From: Anaerolineales bacterium
GTDB lineage: Bacteria > Chloroflexota > Anaerolineae > Anaerolineales > UBA6663
Length of the DNA stretch: 8,769 bases
Direction: 5' to 3'
NCBI GenBank assembly: GCA_017999235.1
Contig: JAGOBN010000134.1
Location: 1 to 8,769 of the forward strand
Positions 5,687 through 8,769 of this stretch are shown here, in pieces. Positions within the stretch are counted from its first letter, which is position 1; the number at the start of each line of letters is the position of its first letter. Below the pieces are notes generated by a model. The model saw only the letters and a program-made list of their open reading frames with translations. It searched no databases and had not been told where the DNA came from. The position numbers and the translations under genes were made by a program.

Positions 5687-6838
5687 ATGCCGGAAAAAAT
5701 CCTAATTGTCGATGACGATCTTGATACACTCAAGCTGGTCGGCCTGATCTTACAGCGGCACGGCTACCAGATAGTGGCCGCCAACGGCGGCAACCAGGCC
5801 CTGTCCAAGGCGCTGGCCGAGCGCCCCGACATTATCCTGCTCGATGTGATGATGCCGGACATGGACGGCTATGAGGTCACGCGCCGCCTGCGCGCCGATT
5901 CGGCGGTGGCCCATATCCCCATCATCATGTTCACGGCCAAGACCCTGCTGGATGACAAAGTGGCGGGGTTCGAGGCCGGCGCCGACGACTACCTCACCAA
6001 ACCCACCCACCCGGCCGAGCTGGTGGCGCACGTCAAGGCGCTGCTCGCGCGTTCGGCCGCCAACCGCGCCTTCGTCCCCGCCGAACATGCCCGCCTGATC
6101 GGCTTCCTGGGCGCCAAGGGCGGGGTCGGCACCACCACGGTCGCCATCAATGTGGCCGCCGCCGCCAGCGCCAGCGGCCAGGACACCATCCTGGCGGATT
6201 TGCGCCTCGGCAACGGCTCGGCCGGCCTGATGCTGGGCCTGGCCCAGGGCAACAGCCTGGGGGCGCTGGTCACCAAACCGGTGGGCGATCTCAACCAGCG
6301 CGCGGTCAGCGGCCAGCTCATTTCGCATGCCAGCGGCCTGCGCGTCCTGCAATCCGCGCCGCTCCCGCGCGAAGCCGCCCTGGTCAACAACGTGGCCCAG
6401 CTGGAAGCGGTCATCAAAATCCTGACCGGGATGTGCAAGCTGCTGGTGCTGGACCTGGGGACCGGCCTGACCGACGCCAACCGGCGCCTGCTGCCCTTGT
6501 GCGATCATTTTGTGACGGTCACCGACCAGACCCGCGTCTCCTTATCCCAGACCAAGGCCCTGATTGCGGATCTCGTCGGTCTGGGGCTGGCGGCCGCCAA
6601 GGTGGAGGTGGTGGCCGTCAACCGGGCGCCGGCCAGCAACCAGCTCTCCTGGGCGACCGCCGAACAGATCATCGGCCAGAAACTCGCCACCGTTATCTCG
6701 CCGGCCACCGAACTCGCCTACCAGGCCAGCGAGGCCGGCACCCCGTTGCTCCTTTTGCGGCCAGACGCGCTCCCCGCCGACCAGTTCCGCGGCCTAGCCA
6801 CCCAACTCCTGCAAAAGGTGCGCCCCAGCGGGCCATGA
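5687..6838 (+). CDS. Response regulator receiver fused to CpaE/MinD-like ATPase
   Basis: The 383-residue protein has two domains. Residues 4-122 are a receiver: the acidic cluster DDD at 9-11, phospho-acceptor Asp53 in LLDVMMPDMDG, Thr83 and Lys105 (LTKP) are all present, so phosphorylation is expected. Residues 136-378 are a SIMIBI-type P-loop ATPase. The deviant Walker A GAKGGVGTTT (142-151) has the signature Lys144 and Thr in place of the second lysine, as in CpaE/TadZ proteins. ADLRLGNG (170-177) follows as the A' motif and LLVLDLGTG (252-260) as Walker B. CpaE relatives position Tad pili or other polar structures, but no pilus genes are seen here. Phosphorylation may switch the ATPase or its dimerisation. 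It is the first gene of an operon, sharing ATGA with the sirtuin, and the kinase at 7601 is a likely partner. Confidence 0.9.
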   Translation: MPEKILIVDDDLDTLKLVGLILQRHGYQIVAANGGNQALSKALAERPDIILLDVMMPDMDGYEVTRRLRADSAVAHIPIIMFTAKTLLDDKVAGFEAGADDYLTKPTHPAELVAHVKALLARSAANRAFVPAEHARLIGFLGAKGGVGTTTVAINVAAAASASGQDTILADLRLGNGSAGLMLGLAQGNSLGALVTKPVGDLNQRAVSGQLISHASGLRVLQSAPLPREAALVNNVAQLEAVIKILTGMCKLLVLDLGTGLTDANRRLLPLCDHFVTVTDQTRVSLSQTKALIADLVGLGLAAAKVEVVAVNRAPASNQLSWATAEQIIGQKLATVISPATELAYQASEAGTPLLLLRPDALPADQFRGLATQLLQKVRPSGP

Positions 6839-7608
6839 CGGACCTGAGCGCGCGGATTGCGCGGGCCGCCGCCCTGCTGCGGGCCGCCCGCACAGTTGTG
6901 GCCCTGACCGGCGCGGGCCTTTCCACCCCGTCTGGCATTCCCGATTTCCGCAGCCCCGGCGCGGGCCTCTGGGAAGACCGCGACCCGTTTGAGTTCGCGT
7001 CGCTGTCCGCGTTCCGCTACCACCCCGAAAAGTTTTACAGCTGGGTCCGGCCGCTGGCGGCCCGCATCCACGCCGCCCAGCCCAACGCGGCGCATCACGC
7101 GCTGGTGGCCCTGGAAACTGCCGGCTGTCTGCGCACGGTCATCACCCAGAACATCGACGGCCTGCACCGCCTGGCCGGCCAGCGGGAAGTCCTGGAAATC
7201 CACGGCAGTCTGACCACGGCCACCTGCCGCCAGTGCCATCACACCGTCCCCGGCCGGCCGCCGCTGGAGCGCTTTATCCACGAGGGCGTGCTGCCCGTCT
7301 GTGAGAGCTGCGGCGGCATTCTCAAACCGGATGTCATCCTGATGGAAGAGCAGCTGCCGGCGTTGGTCTTTCAGCGCGCGCGGGATGCCGTGCGCCAGAC
7401 GGACCTGCTGCTGGTGGCCGGCTCGTCGCTGGAGGTCATGCCGGCGGCCGGCCTGCCGCTGGAGGCGCTGCGCTTCGGCGCGCGCCTGATCATCGTCAAT
7501 CTCGGCCCCACCTTCCTGGATGAGCGCGCGGATGTGCTGATCTCCGCCGACGTGGCCGAAGCGCTGCCCAGCCTGGTGGCGGCGGCGGGGCTGCCGGTCC
7601 ATGCCTGA
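6835..7608 (+). CDS. cobB: Sirtuin, NAD-dependent protein deacylase
   Basis: The 257-residue Sir2-family enzyme removes acyl groups from protein lysines, consuming NAD and releasing nicotinamide and O-acyl-ADP-ribose. The NAD-binding signature GAGLSTPSGIPDFRS is at 26-40 and TQNIDGLH at 104-111. Catalytic His123 lies in EIHGS, the zinc ribbon cysteines are 131, 134, 156 and 159, and the GSSLEVMPAA loop is at 196-205. All key residues are present, so it should be active, and the length fits a minimal bacterial sirtuin. The ATG at 6835 overlaps the upstream stop (ATGA) and gives the expected N-terminus; the longer in-frame extension to 6433 is a shadow of the ATPase gene. The name cobB is generic. 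Acyl preference is not clear: region 67-72 reads FYSWVR, without the exact Tyr-x-x-Arg spacing of desuccinylases. Its targets may include its operon partners. Confidence 0.95.
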   Translation: MTDLSARIARAAALLRAARTVVALTGAGLSTPSGIPDFRSPGAGLWEDRDPFEFASLSAFRYHPEKFYSWVRPLAARIHAAQPNAAHHALVALETAGCLRTVITQNIDGLHRLAGQREVLEIHGSLTTATCRQCHHTVPGRPPLERFIHEGVLPVCESCGGILKPDVILMEEQLPALVFQRARDAVRQTDLLLVAGSSLEVMPAAGLPLEALRFGARLIIVNLGPTFLDERADVLISADVAEALPSLVAAAGLPVHA

Positions 7609-8769
7609 CGCCGTCGACTACCCGCTGCTGCTGCGGCGCATGGAGCGCGTGATTGAGATCAGCCAGATCATCGCGTCCACGCTGGATCACCATCAGCTGC
7701 TGCGGACCATCATCCAGGCCGCTAAAGAACTGACCGAGGCCGAGGCCGCGTCGATCATGCTGGCCGACAGCCAATCCGGCGAGCTGCGCTTTGAAGCCAC
7801 CACCAACATCGCGGCCTCCAAAATGGAAGGCCTGGCGGTGCGGATGGATAACAGCATCGCCGGCTGGATCTTCACCAATGCCCAGTCCTTGATCGTGCCG
7901 GATACCAGCCAGGACCCGCGCTGGAACCGGAATGTGGACAGCAAGGTGGAATTCACCACGCGCTCGATCCTGGGCGTGCCGTTGACGCACGGCGGCAAGC
8001 CGCTGGGCGTGATCCAGGCCCTAAACAAGCAGACCGGCCCTTTCAACGAAGACGACATCACCACGCTGAAAACGCTGGCCGCCCAGGCCGCCATCGCCAT
8101 TGTCAACGCGCGCCTCTTCCAGCAGTCCGACCTGATCTCCGAGATGGTCCATGAACTGCGCCAGCCGCTGGGCGCCATCATGGCCACCAGCTCGCTCCTG
8201 CTGCGCCCCACCCTGCCGGAGCAGAAGCGCACGGAGCTGGTCCGCACGGTCCAGCGCGAGACCGAGCGCCTGACCACCATGACCACGGATTTCCTGGATA
8301 TGGCACGGCTGGAGTCCGGCCGGATGCGCTTCAAGCGCGATCCGTTCAACCTGCCGGACTTGATTCAGGAGTGCGCGGAGGTGGTCCGCCCGCAGGCCGC
8401 CGGCCGGCAGATCACGCTGCGCCTGGCGCTGGACCCGGAGGTGACGACGCTGGACAGCGACCGCGGCAAGCTTAAGCAGGTGCTGCTCAACCTGCTGACC
8501 AACGCCGTCAAGTACAACCATGATCAGGGCGCCATCACTATCGCCACCCGCCGCACCCCCGACGGCCGGCGGGTGCGCGTCAGCGTCACCGACACCGGCA
8601 AGGGCATCCCGGCCGAAGCGATGAAAAACCTGTTTCAGAAATTCTTCCGGGTGCCGGACAGCGAAGGGTACAGCACGGGGACCGGCCTGGGTCTGGCGGT
8701 CGCCAAAAAGATCGTGGAAGTACTGGGGGGCGAGATGAACGTCGAATCGCAGCTGGGGGTCGGCAGCAC
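7601..8769 (+). CDS. GAF-domain sensor histidine kinase (partial, 3' end beyond the window)
   Basis: 389 codons are visible; only the last residues after the ATPase core are missing. A GAF domain covers about 27-172, a HisKA dimerisation domain 173-240 with phospho-acceptor His184 in SEMVHELRQPLG, and a HATPase_c domain from about 250. The N box NLLTNAVKYN is at 297-306, G1 DTGKGI at 331-336, F box FQKFFR at 345-350 and G2 GTGLGLAVAKK at 360-370. There is no membrane segment or signal peptide, so it is a cytosolic kinase that would sense a small ligand or redox state through GAF. At the T/N position of the usual HE(x)xT phosphatase motif it has Gln188. The ATG overlaps the sirtuin's end by 8 bp, supporting coupled translation. 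The receiver-ATPase two genes upstream is the obvious candidate phospho-partner. Confidence 0.94.
   Translation, partial: MPDAVDYPLLLRRMERVIEISQIIASTLDHHQLLRTIIQAAKELTEAEAASIMLADSQSGELRFEATTNIAASKMEGLAVRMDNSIAGWIFTNAQSLIVPDTSQDPRWNRNVDSKVEFTTRSILGVPLTHGGKPLGVIQALNKQTGPFNEDDITTLKTLAAQAAIAIVNARLFQQSDLISEMVHELRQPLGAIMATSSLLLRPTLPEQKRTELVRTVQRETERLTTMTTDFLDMARLESGRMRFKRDPFNLPDLIQECAEVVRPQAAGRQITLRLALDPEVTTLDSDRGKLKQVLLNLLTNAVKYNHDQGAITIATRRTPDGRRVRVSVTDTGKGIPAEAMKNLFQKFFRVPDSEGYSTGTGLGLAVAKKIVEVLGGEMNVESQLGVGS

Noticed and set aside
5622..5714. 30-codon ORF overlapping the start of the receiver-ATPase gene
   Set aside because: No ribosome binding site and no recognisable composition; it runs through the real start in another frame.
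5750..6508. 252-codon minus-strand frame over the receiver-ATPase gene
   Set aside because: Antisense shadow rich in Gly, Gln and His, without motifs.
6433..6834. N-terminal extension of the sirtuin reading frame
   Set aside because: This part overlaps the CpaE-like gene and is a compositionally biased shadow; the ATG at 6835 gives a standard sirtuin N-terminus and a coupled ATGA overlap.
6718..7602. 294-codon minus-strand frame over the sirtuin
   Set aside because: Antisense shadow; the sirtuin strand has complete catalytic motifs.

Overview
The window is GC-rich bacterial chromosome with short intergenic gaps and no sign of a mobile element, phage, CRISPR array or long repeat. Protein style (a HisS that aligns well with Anaerolineae-type enzymes from memory, GAF-containing histidine kinases, a CpaE-like ATPase with a receiver domain, an MshA/sucrose-phosphate-synthase-like glycosyltransferase) suggests a Chloroflexota (Anaerolineae-like) organism. 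That is inference, because no ribosomal RNA gene is present.

Left part (1-3091): a partial minus-strand gene for a circularly permuted ATP-grasp-like protein runs off the left edge. It diverges from hisS (histidine--tRNA ligase). The hisS leader holds a possible 22-codon peptide with a His-Pro-His run and a strong terminator-like hairpin directly before the hisS ribosome binding site, so attenuation is a testable idea. Just after hisS come an extended -10 promoter and tRNA-His(GTG), the substrate of the enzyme, and then tRNA-Arg(TCG). Both tRNAs have a GC-rich hairpin immediately in front of them.

Middle (3208-5538): a predicted zinc metallopeptidase (HELGH plus HPxEDFAET) on the plus strand converges tail to tail, with a 6-bp overlap, on a minus-strand GT4 glycosyltransferase. 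The glycosyltransferase has a TATAAT box exactly 7 nt before its ATG, as expected for a leaderless mRNA.

Right part (5687-8769): an overlapping three-gene operon encodes (i) an intact receiver domain fused to a MinD/CpaE-like ATPase, (ii) a sirtuin NAD-dependent deacylase and (iii) a cytosolic GAF-histidine kinase that is cut by the right edge just after its ATP-binding G2 box. Overlaps of 4 bp and 8 bp imply coupled translation. The kinase could phosphorylate the receiver-ATPase. A sirtuin placed between them is the most unusual arrangement in the window and suggests that two-component and NAD/acylation signalling meet on one module. No pilus (Tad) genes are seen beside the CpaE-like protein.
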